From the NCBI GenBank assembly GCA_907163375.1, contig CAJQUW010000498.1:186001-250000 (forward strand): a stretch of DNA of 64,000 bases, given 5' to 3'. A model generated the notes under the pieces. That model ran no database searches and had not been told where the DNA came from. It saw only the letters and a program-made list of their open reading frames with translations. This stretch comes from Prostheceraeus crozeri. Lineage: Eukaryota; Platyhelminthes; Polycladida; Euryleptidae. This document shows positions 24,080 through 35,851 of the stretch, one piece after another. The position numbers were made by a program, and so were the translations under genes. The number at the start of each line of letters is the position of its first letter. The first letter of the stretch is position 1.

Positions 24080-26170
24080 AAAATATAAAATCGATGATGT
24101 AAAACAAGCAACTGAGTTAGCCAGCTTTGAGACTCAAATACGATGTATAAATTCATTTGCTTGGAGAAGGACGACAATGGCTTCTGATAAGTCGTTAGTT
24201 TACTGCCGTATCTAAATTCCTATATAGGAGAATAGCTATCAAGTCTGTGGAGACAGAATCATGCTCGAAATGACCCAGCGTACTTCTCCCACCACAGAGA
24301 TTGTACAGAAAAAGTCAAACAGCCTCTTTATTCACTACGAGTGGCGGTTCAGCTGTTATGGTTCTTGCTTTCACCTAGACAGTCGACTGTAATAGGGGAT
24401 TTGAAGGCGTTCATGCTTTTATGAATACTGCAGCATTTGCTATGAAAAAATACCACACCATAGCGGAGAACATGTGATTATACAGCCTCCAGACAAGCCA
24501 ATAAAGCAAGTCGTCGAAATGACACAAATGATTTCTACCAAAGATTAACCCTCATTGTTTATATCGAATCTTTTAACTTTTTGTATGTGTGCCCGAGTAA
24601 AGAAAGAAGGAGCTAATCACATGTTCGATTTGATTTAGTCGTTACAAGGACTTTGGTGTGATTTTTCACGGTGCGCTGACTTCTGTCACCGACAACAGTC
24701 GCCGACCAAAGGCAGTGTCATTTATAGACTCCATACCTTAGTTGTGAACGCAAGGCATAACCCGTGTTATGCATGTGTGGTACAGGTGTGATGCACAAAT
24801 GATAGATGTTTCGTTATTTTATAAATGCGGGGAGTAGAAACATGTCCAGCAATCTAAGCAGTTACAATTGCTGATTGAAGTTGAATTCTAATACAAACCT
24901 TATTCACGCTGTTTATCTTAAAAATTGCGAAATTTTAAAATCATTGATCCTTTAATGAGCCTCCTAATTTGTTTTTTATTCAGCTATAGCAATCATGCAT
25001 ACATCATTTTTATTATACAGAAGGCGCGATTTTGTTCTTTCATGGCCTGTCTTGTTCCTTCATGTATACAATATTAGCATTTTCAGACATTGATTAATTA
25101 ATTCATATATCTTATTAATTATTTTTTCTTTCTAACATTAATTATTTTGCATGTATCACAATGTACCCTAATTTCTACATGCACTGCCATGAAGCCTTCT
25201 GTGTTACACGCAGATACGTAATTTATGAATTTCAACATGAGTTGCAAGTGTAATTAAATTTTCAAAGTGAATCAAGTGTAATTTCAGATTTGCAGCAAAG
25301 TTCAAAACGTCTGTAATTATAATATTCATGTGAATTGAATATATTGCAGGGTGACAATGTACCAGTATGAGGAAACTTCAGTGCGCGAGAAAATAATCAC
25401 TGACATCAGCACAGGAAAATGCTTCTACATTTTGATTTGCTGTTGATCTGTTTTTGGAGGTAGAGAATACGGTAAAAAGCATGTTTTTCATTTTTTATGC
25501 TTTCAAATTTTGGCGTACGATGCAAAATTCATTTACGCAAGCAGATATATGTTGGCTCTGATAACATAAGATCACCTAAGATATCTTTATTATTCCACTG
25601 AGCAAATTACCTGAATCTTTCTGACGTAGCTTTTGGTGTACGTTCGACTGAGAAATGCAAGACGTAGTCTTTGACTTAGATTTGCATGCTCTAAAATGGA
25701 TGAGATTTCATGCATATCTAAACTAAATAATCGCACATGTTGGGCAATGGTGACTCCATGGTTTTCTAGTAGGCCGCATGACTGTTTACGAACAGTCTTC
25801 TCATTTATCTTGCATGATAAAGTTTGTTTTGTGTGTTATGCGACATGAAGTGTCCAGTGATTCGAAACTCGCAAAACTTCTAAGTAGGCATATCAAATAA
25901 AAAGTAATTTTTATAAATACTCTTGAATTTTTGGGGTATTTTAAATATTTTGATTTTCCTAAACCTTTTATGAATGTTTCTAAGGTCTGTGTACTCAAAT
26001 ACATTTAAGCTTACTCAAATTCTTTGCATTTCGTTAAAAACCATTGATCCAATGCTAAAAGCAAAATATTGAAAATTGGGATGCATCGGCTATCACCGTG
26101 TCCAAAGACTATGCACATTTTCCACTGTCTTTGACTATGTTGTATTAAAAATTTGAAATTTTCTTAGGCT
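24080..26170. other. Unassigned AT-rich DNA
   Basis: No recognisable gene, RNA or repeat; the longest ORF is 67 codons. Confidence 0.5.
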
Positions 26171-26182
26171 CAAAAAATTTTC

Positions 26183-26751
26183 GTGAAAAAAGACAATCCA
26201 ACACTTTCGCTACCACCTGACCCTATGATTACCCGATGGGGAACATGGGTAAACGTCGCTCATTTTTACGTCGAAAATTTGGACTCCGTACGAACTATAA
26301 TTCATTCATCTGACTCTGAAATCTTCGGAGACACGGACTTAAGATCAGGACTACCGTATATCGCAGCTAACTTTCACGTTCTGCTTGACCTGATAAAATC
26401 ACTAGAGACCCAAGGATTGAGTCTGATTGACGCTTTCTCAACCGTCACCGATGTAGAGAAGGCCATGAAAAAATTGCTAGGAATCAAGGGTGAGGCAATC
26501 AAGGCGGAATATGATAAAGTTAATAAAGAAAATCAGGATGTTCAAGTCCTGCACTCTATTGAATTAGTATAGTCAGGTAACTAGAGCTCAATCCCGCACA
26601 ACCTCCTCAACAGGCGGCCACCTATGACTTTGCAAGCCTCGACGTCGAGCGTGCGTTTTCGACATGCAAAACGATTTTATCTGATAATCACCGGAGACCT
26701 ACTCCAAAGAATATTTCTAAAATATTAGTCTGCAATTGTTTTTACCAATAA
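26183..26751 (+). pseudogene. hAT transposase, degraded C-terminal half
   Basis: A 129-codon frame opens with LSLPPDPMITRWGTWVNVAHFY, close to the PP-P-(V/I)-TRWGTW motif in the RNase-H-like region of hAT transposases. It continues with LETQGLSLIDAFSTV and ends at 26572. After a frameshift a second frame (26614-26751) reads FASLDVERAFSTCKTILSDN and ends at a TAA. This is the hAT C-terminal dimerisation signature (D-V-E-R-x-F-S...K-x-x-L-S-D-N-R). The N-terminal zinc finger and first catalytic parts are missing. No terminal repeats were found, so this is an old fragment; the protein would have been nuclear and DNA-binding. Confidence 0.75.
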
Positions 26752-27565
26752 ATGGAATTAGATACTAACATTTTTCATTTCTTTGTTGTTTGGAAATTTT
26801 GAGGTAACTCAGTATCTAAATATGTTGATGAGATGAACCGAACAGTATCATGAAGCCTGCTGAGTCATTACTATAATTGACAGTATAATTTGATTCCCAA
26901 ACATTTCAAGTATTTTGACGATTTTTTTAGATATTTCGAGGTTTTGAAATAAATAAATATTTAATTTTTTTGATACTTTTGACTAAATATTTTTCCGAAC
27001 CCTACTCATAAGTGACGTGCAAGAGCTTGATAACCTCGCAAAGAAAATTTCAGTTTTGTGAGCTCAACCATGTAGCTTAGAGGATTGACAGTAAACAAGA
27101 GATATTTCCAACGAATTTCAAGGTTGGGCAAAAGCTTGTGTTGGGTATATCCAATATAGGTTTTGAGTCGAAACCCAATACCCAAGCCCAAGTTTCAATA
27201 AATGAGTAGAATCAAGTAAACGAAGTACATTCTTTGTATTTTGTGCTGACATGAAAATTCTTCTACAGGCCAAATTTCTTATTTTACGATAATTTCATCA
27301 CAGTATTGCTGCAATCAATAAAATTTTTATTTCTACTACCGAAGCTTCTGTTCGATGGCTTGGGCGACAACTTGCAACAGAAATCAAGAAATTCGGGGAC
27401 ATCGACTATGATTCGTAGAAATAGGTCTTAGTGGTTATTAATGCCTTAATAGTCTATGCCTATTACCATGCTTACAGTCGATTCATCTACATGTCTTAAT
27501 TGACAACGTGAACGTTTGTGTTAAGATCTGAGAGTTGTTTACCAGCTGACACGAGTTTCTGTTAA
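26752..27565. other. AT-rich DNA with a short open segment
   Basis: About 27316-27418 can be read on the plus strand as TTEASVRWLGRQLATEIKKFG and then a stop. It may belong with the pseudogene that follows, but the intervening 150 bp does not code. Nothing else recognised. Confidence 0.35.
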
Positions 27566-27961
27566 CACTCATCAGACATCCAATTATATTCTACAAACGA
27601 CTTCGTAGTTAATGTAAATGCTCAGGGGCAAGCAGCAGCTCTTGTCTGTACAAATTTGCGTTCAAAGATGAGGGAGGACACAACAGATGCTCAACTGTTT
27701 CTATCAAACTTCGACAAAATTACACATGCCCAGCTTCAGAAACGCAAATCTAATGTTTCCGCCATTATCAAGTTAGCATAATTTAATACCTTGATCTCGC
27801 AATTTTCTGATATCACAAAGGCTACCAATGCTGTTGATGATGCTGCAGTCGATTGCAAATACTGCGTTTGTAAGAAGCCTTACATCACAATAAGTGCTTA
27901 CCAGAGCAATATTCACAAGAAGTGCTGCTCTTGTAATTTATGGGCCTATGAAAAGTGTGGT
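27566..27961 (+). pseudogene. Cys-rich protein pseudogene, family unknown
   Basis: A plus-strand frame is open from about 27566 to a TAG at 27959, broken only by a TAA at 27779, and has coding-like composition. It begins DIQLYSTNDFVVNVNAQGQ. The C-terminal part is VDCKYCVCKKPY, then KKCCSCNLWAYEKCG: seven or more cysteines and a C-x2-C-x3-W-x4-C ending that recalls PHD-like zinc-binding folds. It lies 0.8 kb downstream of the hAT fragment on the same strand, so a transposon origin is possible. I cannot name the family. Confidence 0.45.
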
Positions 27962-28857
27962 TAGTAGGAAACGATTTTTTATTACAATAACTGTAATTAG
28001 TAGTCTAATTACATGTACGTGTATTACGTTGTAAAGCTTTCCTTTAATTTAATCTTTACTGATATACTGACCTATTGATGATTTTTGCTGTAATGATGAT
28101 TGAATTACACATTTTTCAACAAAGTGGGCCCCTAATTGTATTCAATTTTATGATTCAGAAAAAGGATATATAAAGATAGCATAGCTGCGTAGTGAGTGCA
28201 TGGTTAAACATATTTAGAATGCGAAATTGGAATGAAATCATTTTTGAATAAATGTCGGCTGTCGCAGACAGGGTAAGAAGATTATCATCAGTCTGAGACT
28301 GCTACATGTATATCCTACATTATTGCTCTAGTTAATACTCATAGATCAAAATAAAGCTTTAATGCAAGACTTGCACATGCAACATTAATTAATGGGCAAG
28401 ATCACATGAAAATATGTACAGTTCGGTTCCAGTTGGGAACAAAAGTTTGCTTGACCAATAGACTACTGGCTTTTGAATATAACACACGGATTGCATGACT
28501 TTTTGCGCTATCTAAGTTCGTTCTAGTGTTACTTTTGAGGTTGCCTGCATGAAAAAGACTCGTTTGTGATTTAATTGTCTCGATTTTTTATTCATGAACT
28601 TCCATTTTCATTAATTTTTTTATATCAATTTTTATGAGCATCAGTTGAGGTATTATCGATTCTGTTATTTCGTGTCATTTTTATAAGAACCGTGTACATC
28701 TCATGCTATAAAAGATAACAATGGAAATTCATCTCTTAAGCAAGGAGGTAGACATATATTATATAATGGAGAGCAGCACCTGTGGCATTAAGGCGATTAT
28801 AATCTGCGCTATGATGGTTTTTTTAAAATCAAATACTTCTGGCATGTTCTTGCATGC
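27962..28857. other. Unassigned AT-rich DNA
   Basis: No gene, RNA or repeat recognised. Confidence 0.5.
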
Positions 28858-29880
28858 ATGCTTAAGCACAGAGAGCTCATGGGAGTTGTCCAAAACGATA
28901 GGAGATGTATTGGTGTGGGAAACAGAAACGGACTTTGGTCGAAATGGGCCAAGATGATTCCAAGAAGGAAAGTTACGAGAGAGAATGAGGTGCGAACCTT
29001 TGAAGAAGAGAATAGACGTGTCCCGGCAGTGCAACAGGGGCAGCAAGGAAGAGAGTTCAACGGGAAAGTTGAAGATTACAAGATCTCATGGAACGATAGG
29101 TGGAACATGGACTATTGGCAGTTGAAGCGGAGCTTCAATGGACCAATGATGTGTTCCAAGCCCTTGCTAATCTGACATGTTGTAGAATCTGGACGGACCG
29201 TCAGTGTCATCTGTGTGGCATGTATGCCAATCTTCGTCAAATCCTCTCTGGGTGTCATGTGGCATTGCTGAGAGGATGGTACACGCACCGGCACAGTTTG
29301 GTCCTGCAAGCGATTGTGGAAGCAGTCTCGGATGCAGTGATACCTGATACCTTTCAGGTATGTGACGGGAATTGACTTTGTGTCGAGTGGTCAAACAAAG
29401 GGGTGAAGCTCGTGTGTCTCGATCTTTTCCGCGAAAGTGGAAAGTTCGAGTGGATAGACAGCTGCCAGATGGATTATCCTTATCTGACCAACGGCCTGAT
29501 CTAGTGTTGATCGACGCGATTGGGAAGAGAATGATTATGTGCAAACTAACCCTTCCCTTGGAAGAGAACGTTGAGGATGCCCATAAGAGGAAAGCTGCCG
29601 AACATGAAGAACTTGACGAATGGATTCTGAAACAAGGGTGGATGGGTGAGCTCATGTCCTTTGAAGTGGGATGCCGCAGTTTCGTTGCTCCATTGGTGAG
29701 GAAATTTCTTGTGAAGGCCGGTGTCACAAGAGCGAAGATCACCATGAAGAAGTTGAGTGCAAAGGTGGAAGAAGGTAAAAGTTTTGCGTCAAGGACCTAG
29801 GCACAACGAGCTGCTGTGAACCCACCATCCTGAGAGATACGGCACTGAGCTAAATGGGTCGAAATTTCGGACGGACGGCC
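28858..29880 (+). pseudogene. RLE-type LINE, C-terminal domain remnant
   Basis: Three successive frames rebuild the order found at the C-terminus of reverse transcriptases with a restriction-like endonuclease. First comes an Arg/Glu/Gln-rich linker (EVRTFEEENRRVPAVQQGQQG) and KISWNDRWNMDYWQL. Next is a zinc knuckle CHLCGMYANLRQILSGC followed by GWYTHRHSLVLQAI. Then RQLPDG, RPDLVL, LTLPLEENVEDAHKRK and FEVGCRSFV. The knuckle histidine is replaced (RQILSGC where HILSGC is expected), and the acidic residue expected before LT is K, so the nuclease is probably dead. The RT palm is absent. The stop at 29798 is followed by untranslated sequence with no clear tail. Confidence 0.75.
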
Positions 29881-30780
29881 CTCAGATGATGACTTAGGTC
29901 CTTTTGAGTTTCACATGACAAGTTGGGCCAACTGTTCAGAATAATAATCATTAACAAACCACTGTTAAATAATATTTAAACGTCAGACATACTCCATGTA
30001 TTCATACTCCAAGTCCAATGGTATTGAATAATACAATAAAATTAGTAAAAACCTCTTAATTGATGAATTTAAGTGCGAGTTCTATATGATGACAGGTTGC
30101 TTTTATGATTGCTTTTTTCAATTCATGCGAGAAAATACGGAAAGGCAATCTTCAATGCATTTAGATATTAGTAATTAAGGATAGCTGTCCCGAAAGCTGG
30201 ACAAGTAAATACTTTGTAAATTTGACAAACGTTGTTCGTATCTGTGGAGGTGTTCTCCAAAATCGACCTTGCAATAGAAATACATTTGCTACATTATATC
30301 TAGATCGCTGCACACGTGCGCTCATGATTGACATCCTTCGTCGTAATGACAGTTTACTTTAAAAAAATTAATGAAAATATTTCATAACGAGTGAATCAAT
30401 ATTGAATAAAGTATCTGTGATCCACCAGAATTAACAATACCTATGTATCGCACAAATCCACTCATTTGTGTCATTATTGAATAAGGTGATGCCGGATGTT
30501 TGTTTTCATTTACAACCTAAAAGCCGACAGCCAAATAATCACTTTATAAGCTGGAAAGTTGTGAGAACTAGACCTAGCCAATCGATTATAAATGTTTAGT
30601 TAATAACTTCTAACAGTTATTCGTTTGCCACCTTTGTAGAATTTTATCAAAGACATCCGCGCAATAACATACTAAAGTCATCGGCAAGAACACATACATA
30701 TTACGTTTGTTTTATCAATTAATGAGTATTTATTATTCTCATGTTATCTCAGAGCAACATAAATATCGATAGATTTCCCG
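29881..30780. other. Unassigned DNA
   Basis: AT-rich, no recognisable element. Confidence 0.5.
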
Positions 30781-30959
30781 ACTTCTCTGGACCATTGCAA
30801 GATATCAGATTCGAAATGGGGCAAGGGAAACGTCGCAGCGGATTGTCGAGTCTCGATGTTGTCATGGTGACAGAGGTGGTAGCGTGGGAGTGGCGGGCAC
30901 AGAGCGACATCCTGCCAGTCAGTTCCGGAGTAGGGTAGAGGGAGGAACGATAAACAACG

Positions 30960-31100
30960 GCAGTGGGAAATTACCTTGCGGTTTTCTCTTCCCAACAACG
31001 CAGAGGTGACCTTGGGTGCACTGAGATGGACGTGGAGCAATTTGTCACCGCGGTCTCATGAACTCTCTGCTCACAGTGCAAATTAAACGCGAGAACATCT
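30960..31100 (-). other. GC-rich coding-like island, possible exon
   Basis: On the minus strand about 60 bp upstream of position 30975 reads as RGDKLLHVHLSAPKVTSALL and GRENRK. It ends exactly at a strong donor, AAG|GTAATT. A stop lies just upstream in that frame, so an exon would have to start by splicing or in another frame. G+C content is raised over 30800-31130. With the acceptor-like island at 23980 on the same strand it could form one gene with a 7-kb intron, but this is speculative. Confidence 0.25.
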
Positions 31101-31129
31101 TTCCGCTGGTAAGAGCGCTGGTGGTGGTG

Positions 31130-32164
31130 GAGAAGTGTCAACAAGATAATTTCTCGCGGAAGGTGTGAGAATTTGTAATATTTGCATCATTGCATGTGTG
31201 CTAGACGAAATTGCCAATCTCACGTTGTCTGCGAAGATGCCTTGTGGCAACGTTCCATGATGAGTCCTTTATATAGCATACAATGGCTTACAAACGCATG
31301 CAAGTAAGAGTATCATTCAAATGATAATGAGAGAAAAATCCATTTGAAACAATTACTTGATGTGCTAGGAAAATACATGGTTTTTCTCGAAACGATTTTT
31401 TACTATTCAAATTGGCTTTGAGGTTTACAAATGAGAAACAGCAGACATAGGCCTACCGATGTAATGAGTAAATCATAAAAGATTGCAGTGAAAGCTTGCC
31501 TGAGAAAAGAATAGAAAGATGGCCACATGCTTGATTAATTAAACCACTAGACTCGTGGGCAGCCGTAGACGCTGCGTTTCATCCTGCAGTGATTTATCAC
31601 TGCGGCTCGGAAAGTAGCTGATCCATTGCAAAACACGCTGCTGTGCCTGTGGAGCCAGTTAGCTTCCAAGCCCTATCGAAGAGTGCTTGTAGCCTTAAAG
31701 TAATCTAGCGCTTCATGTGGAGCGAAATGATTGTCTGAGGACATTTTCTGTGCTTTGTTAAGTGCCATCCGAGCAGAAAACACAAGGATAGCCAACTCAG
31801 CACTTTATAAAACGCCAGGGAAAATGTATCATGTGCTCTGACCAACTTAATAAGCTATTGAGTTTATATTCTCTAAGGTTGATGCTTGATTAGTTTAATG
31901 TAGGACTTTAAAAAGTGTCTGCTTAATTGACTTACTAAAGTTTTACTTAGCAATAGCTTACTTAGCATTAGCTTGACACTTAATAGTCATTCTGCTCAGT
32001 CAAAGCTCTATTTGAAGGCTCACATTTGAAATTGAAATATGCGTATCTAGATAGTTTTAAGTATTCATATTTGATTTACAATTTGGATTTTCTGAAAGAT
32101 CATGTATGAGTGATTAGGACTTAATGTAAAAAGAACACACAAAATAAATGTAATGAATAAGCGA
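31130..32164. other. Unassigned DNA
   Basis: Contains a small palindrome CAGTGATTTATCACTG near 31591. No gene, RNA or repeat partner recognised. Confidence 0.45.
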
Positions 32165-32345
32165 ACCTTGTTTATCCTCTGAGGCACATTAGGCACGGAG
32201 CCTTTCTTCCATGTGGCCGAGTTTTCCTTTATCTAGTCTCATTGTTTTTGTGCTGAGTGTTTAGCAACAATGCTGAGTACTAAGGTTTAAACCAAAAGTC
32301 TCCCGGACACAGAGTGAACGCTCTACCACAAAGCCACAGCACCGG
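32165..32345 (-). repeat. tRNA-derived SINE-like unit S1
   Basis: On the minus strand box A reads TGGCTTTGTGGTAGAGCG (about 32316-32333), very close to the D-arm of a eukaryotic tRNA. A box-B-like TTTTGGTTTAAACCTTAG follows at about 32280-32297. The downstream 110 bp (towards lower coordinates) would be the SINE body. Stem pairing is too poor for a working tRNA. Confidence 0.55.
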
Positions 32346-33604
32346 TATTCATATATATGTTTAAGATCATAGGGATCAGATGTAGTGAGGCATCTTTAGC
32401 CGGCTAACACTTATCACATTTAACATAATGAGCTCGGCAGGCCCATGGGCACCACATGGAGCCCATACCATTGTTCAAGTGCAATTGAATTTTTCAGAAC
32501 AACTTTAAGGAAGCAAAATATCGATAGAGTCATCATTAAAAGACATTCTTAATATCCTTGTGTTTTCTAAAGGTAAATAGTACCAATTATGATTCACGTC
32601 AGATCACATCCATACTTAAACATACTTAAACGTATCGAAAAATAATTTAAATGGATGTCTAGTGGTTTAGTCGTCTTTTACTTTGCAGATTTGATACGTC
32701 TGGGAACCCGGAAATGATATCGGTAAAGTAAATATTCTTTATCAAATGTGAAATGACAATTGTGCGATTAATTAATTTGGCTCGACTTCGTAATCTTATA
32801 ATCATCAATAGATCTTCTGTCATTTGTTTGGAAAGGTGCTTAACAAGTTTTGTATATGCGCAACCTTCAACGCAAAACACTTCATCTAATTGATTTTTGA
32901 TGTAAATGAAAGAAATGTTGTGCTGCGATCAGCCGACGTCAAGCTCAGAACTCAAATAGTTTCGTGTTGAAATCAGTTAACTTTATGCGGTCTACGGAGG
33001 AAGAAATCATCGGACAACCTTTTAACTTGGAAGGGCGATACTTTAGAACTTGGAACCTTTTTGATGTTGAAGTTTAGCGACTGTCAAACCTGTACCGAGA
33101 TAATTCCATTTGAAAAACAGAAACTTGGCTGTATGACACAGATGTATTTCAAATTGTCTCTCATTTTTAACACTGAAGTATTTTCCGAGCAAGAAAATAA
33201 AAGAGGAAACGCAAAGCGGAGTTATCGGAAATCAAAGAGAGTCATTTACACCTAGAAATCACTGAAAAGCATTTCAGTTTTATGATGGATGGAAGAGAAC
33301 ATGTGAGTTATCGAATCAATCTGACGATTGTGAACTGAGCAGCTAATTCCATATTCATTCTTGTTATATCTAACGCAAATAATCGTTTCTTACAGGCGCA
33401 CGACAGCCATAACAATTGATCTGTGTATTGCTATATAAAAAATCCTCTTAGGAAATTTATTTTTATAATTCCTGAAAAGGGGACCCTTCGAGTTCCAGCT
33501 TTTCAGTAGCTTCATTTATGTTAATTAATTTTGAGCAGCCATGTGTAGAAAATATTGTTTTCTGAAAAAACCAAAAGCTAAAATGCTGTAGTGTATATGA
33601 ATGT
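32346..33604. other. Unassigned DNA
   Basis: No recognisable gene or element. The 73-codon minus-strand ORF at 32659-32880 and the 64-codon plus-strand ORF at 33061-33255 have no family features. Confidence 0.45.
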
Positions 33605-33760
33605 ATGTATAAATCACACACTTGTACCAAAATCAGGGTTTGAACCAGCCGCCAGCTGCAAATTTTGAAGACCGGCGGCCTGGCCACCTGTTCACTGCTC
33701 CAGCAGCCGGTTATTTTAATTATTTCTGTCGACCGTTATCGACATTCATTCTAGAATAAG
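33605..33760 (-). repeat. GC-rich dispersed repeat G, copy 2
   Basis: Read on the minus strand it gives TTATTCTAGAATG, AACGGTCGACAG, AACCGGCTGCTG, GAGCAGTG, CAGGCCGCCGG and GGTTCAAACCCTGATTTTGG. This is the same order as 21805-21935. The TTCAAACCCTG end resembles a box B, so a SINE origin is conceivable, but no box A is evident. Confidence 0.5.
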
Positions 33761-34920
33761 GTGCTAAAAGAATTACATGTACAACTTAGCAAGAGCATGT
33801 AAATGTCGCATAATTTAAGAGCATATGTAATGCATGCTGCATTACACAAAAGTTGCCAGCCACTTTAAATTATTGACTTTTACAAGTAGTTTAAACTCTA
33901 CGTTATCTCAGATAAAGTTTCCAGACTACTGTATTCTAGCCAACATGAATTTTGTAAGACTTATGTATTCCTTATCCTATATAAATCCAGCTTTCAAATC
34001 CGCTTTAGCATTTCTTCCTATAGTTCATGGAATGCGTTATGGCTTGCCATAATCTGGTAAGGTACATTCTTCAATCTTGGTGCATTGTCAGTACCTAAAG
34101 TTGCGGAGCGGAGGAGAATTTCTGCCGGAAAGGTCGCCTCCACAACCTTATGAAGCTTAAAAGTTGAGGGGGAAAATAATTCATCAGCTAATTTTATAAA
34201 TGATTAGTGATTACCAACATTTTCCAGAATCATGAATCGCTCCTGCATTATGCCCTGTTTAGAGGATCTTATGCACTTGGCTTAAAATCTGTTATGAAGT
34301 TTGTCTCTGTCATTCATCCTCTGATCGCATTTTGCCAAAACGATTGCCTAGTTCCGGACAATGTCTCCTACCTAAAAATCATACTCAGCGGCGTTCTTGT
34401 TCGCTTGTTTCATAAACAAATAAATGAAATGATGAAACAAGCTTGTGCACTATATCCTACTCCCTTCGTTTCGCCTCATATTGATGATTTTCATTCAATA
34501 TACATTCCATTCACATTATGTATCGTGCAAGGCATTATTTAATTAAAGCAATTGAGCACTGTCCCAACTCTGCTTCATAAATTATGAAAAGTTTATTTAC
34601 TAACTTGTTATTATCATTGAAAATGTATTACGTATGGCTAGATTTAAATTTCAATTGACTTGTTGTCAAAGCGCATGTCACCGCACTGAAAGAAATAATG
34701 CAATGAGGGGAGCACAGGGTACGGCGTTCCCACATTATTTTTTTTTGAAAAGTAAGTATTTTAAACTTATAAAACGCGATTTTAGGCAATTTTAGTTTAA
34801 AAAATGATCCCTTAGTACTGGAAATGGTACATATTCAATGCGATCAATTCACAATCTGACTGGGTATTGAATATCTAAAGAGAATGACAGCTATTAAGTA
34901 AATACAAGCACTCTTGATTT
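33761..34920. other. Unassigned DNA
   Basis: A 111-codon plus-strand ORF at 34207-34542 has no recognisable motif and AT-driven composition. No repeat partner found. Confidence 0.4.
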
Positions 34921-35040
34921 CCCGACCGCACTCGCCTGACCGATGAATCCTTGTTCAGGCGAGTCCGGCCAGGAATCGAACCGAAGTCCCCGGTGGATAC
35001 GAGCTCGCACTTTCTCCACTAGGTCACATTTGCGGCTGCT
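34921..35040 (-). repeat. tRNA-derived SINE-like unit S2
   Basis: On the minus strand a box A (TGACCTAGTGGAGAAAGTGC) is followed at proper spacing by a box B (GGTTCGATTCCTGGC). Directly behind the tRNA-like part is a perfect 10-bp hairpin: ACTCGCCTGA at 34930-34939 and TCAGGCGAGT at 34955-34964, loop 15 nt. The tRNA-like head with a short structured tail suggests a SINE rather than a tRNA gene. Confidence 0.6.
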
Positions 35041-35395
35041 GCTACTAGACTGCGTGTTCTTTCAAATTCTTTTTTGCCGACATTTATCATAAAACTTTTT
35101 GTGGATCGAATTTCCCTTCATGACGTCATTCTCAGCATACATCTGTTGCAGTGCTATGCGCACGATTCGAGAATAACTAGCCGACTTTACTTTTTCTAAA
35201 ACCGAGCTTAATCCTGATCTATGATCCTGATGAAATAGAATGTAGACAACTGCAGCTAAAATGCTGTTCTCCGTGTCAGTTATCATCGGCATGTTTTCAC
35301 AAGTTTGGGGAATGTCAATTTAATTCTACTTGACTAAACTCTGCATGTGGATCAGAATAACAGCACTGTGTTACAAGGGTGCGGTGTCGTGGTTG
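35041..35395. other. Unassigned DNA
   Basis: A 76-codon minus-strand ORF at 35062-35292 reads plausibly but has no recognisable motif. No element seen before the minisatellite. Confidence 0.4.
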
Positions 35396-35403
35396 GGCAG
35401 TTA

Positions 35404-35851
35404 CGGGTCATCGTCCGACCGCCCCCAATCGGGTCCTGTTGGGTCCTGTCGGGTCCACGTCTGGCCACCGCCATTCGGGTCATGTCGGATCCACGTCTGG
35501 CCACCGCAATTCGGGTCCTCGTCCGGCCGCTACCGTCTCGGGTCCTGTCGGGTCCACGTCTGGCCAACCCCATTTAGGTCCTGTCAGGTCCTCGTCCGCC
35601 GTTACCCTCTCGGATCCTGTCGGATCCACGTCTGGTCATCCCCATTCGGGCCCTGTCAGATCCACGTCTGGCCACCGCCATTCGTGCCCTGTCAGGTCCT
35701 CGTCCGGCCGCTACCCTCTCGGGTCCTGTCAAGTCTAGCTCTGGTCACTCTATCTCGTTTCCTGTCGGATGTGGCTCCGGCCAAGCCCTTCTAGGGTCAT
35801 ATCGGGTCTGAATCGGGCCACTCTTTCTCGGGTCCTGCAGGGTCTGGGTCC
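35404..35851. repeat. GC-rich 36-bp minisatellite
   Basis: About a dozen imperfect units, mostly 36 bp, starting CGGGTCCTGTCGGGTCCACG and ending TCTGGCCACCGCCATT. Some units carry a variant ending (CCTCGTCCGGCCGCTACC). Because 36 is divisible by 3, frames stay open on both strands. Plus-strand frames give a 12-residue repeat (GPVGSTSGHRHS-like, 119 codons) and a second frame of 154 codons; the minus strand gives 73 codons. The block stands out sharply as GC-rich in AT-rich DNA. A protein product is possible but unsupported by any start context or splice evidence. Confidence 0.9.

Noticed and set aside
34207..34542. 111-codon plus-strand ORF
   Set aside because: No domain or conserved pattern and no evidence of coding composition.
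35404..35851. CRISPR array
   Set aside because: Units are contiguous 36-bp tandem copies without unique spacers, in a eukaryotic context.
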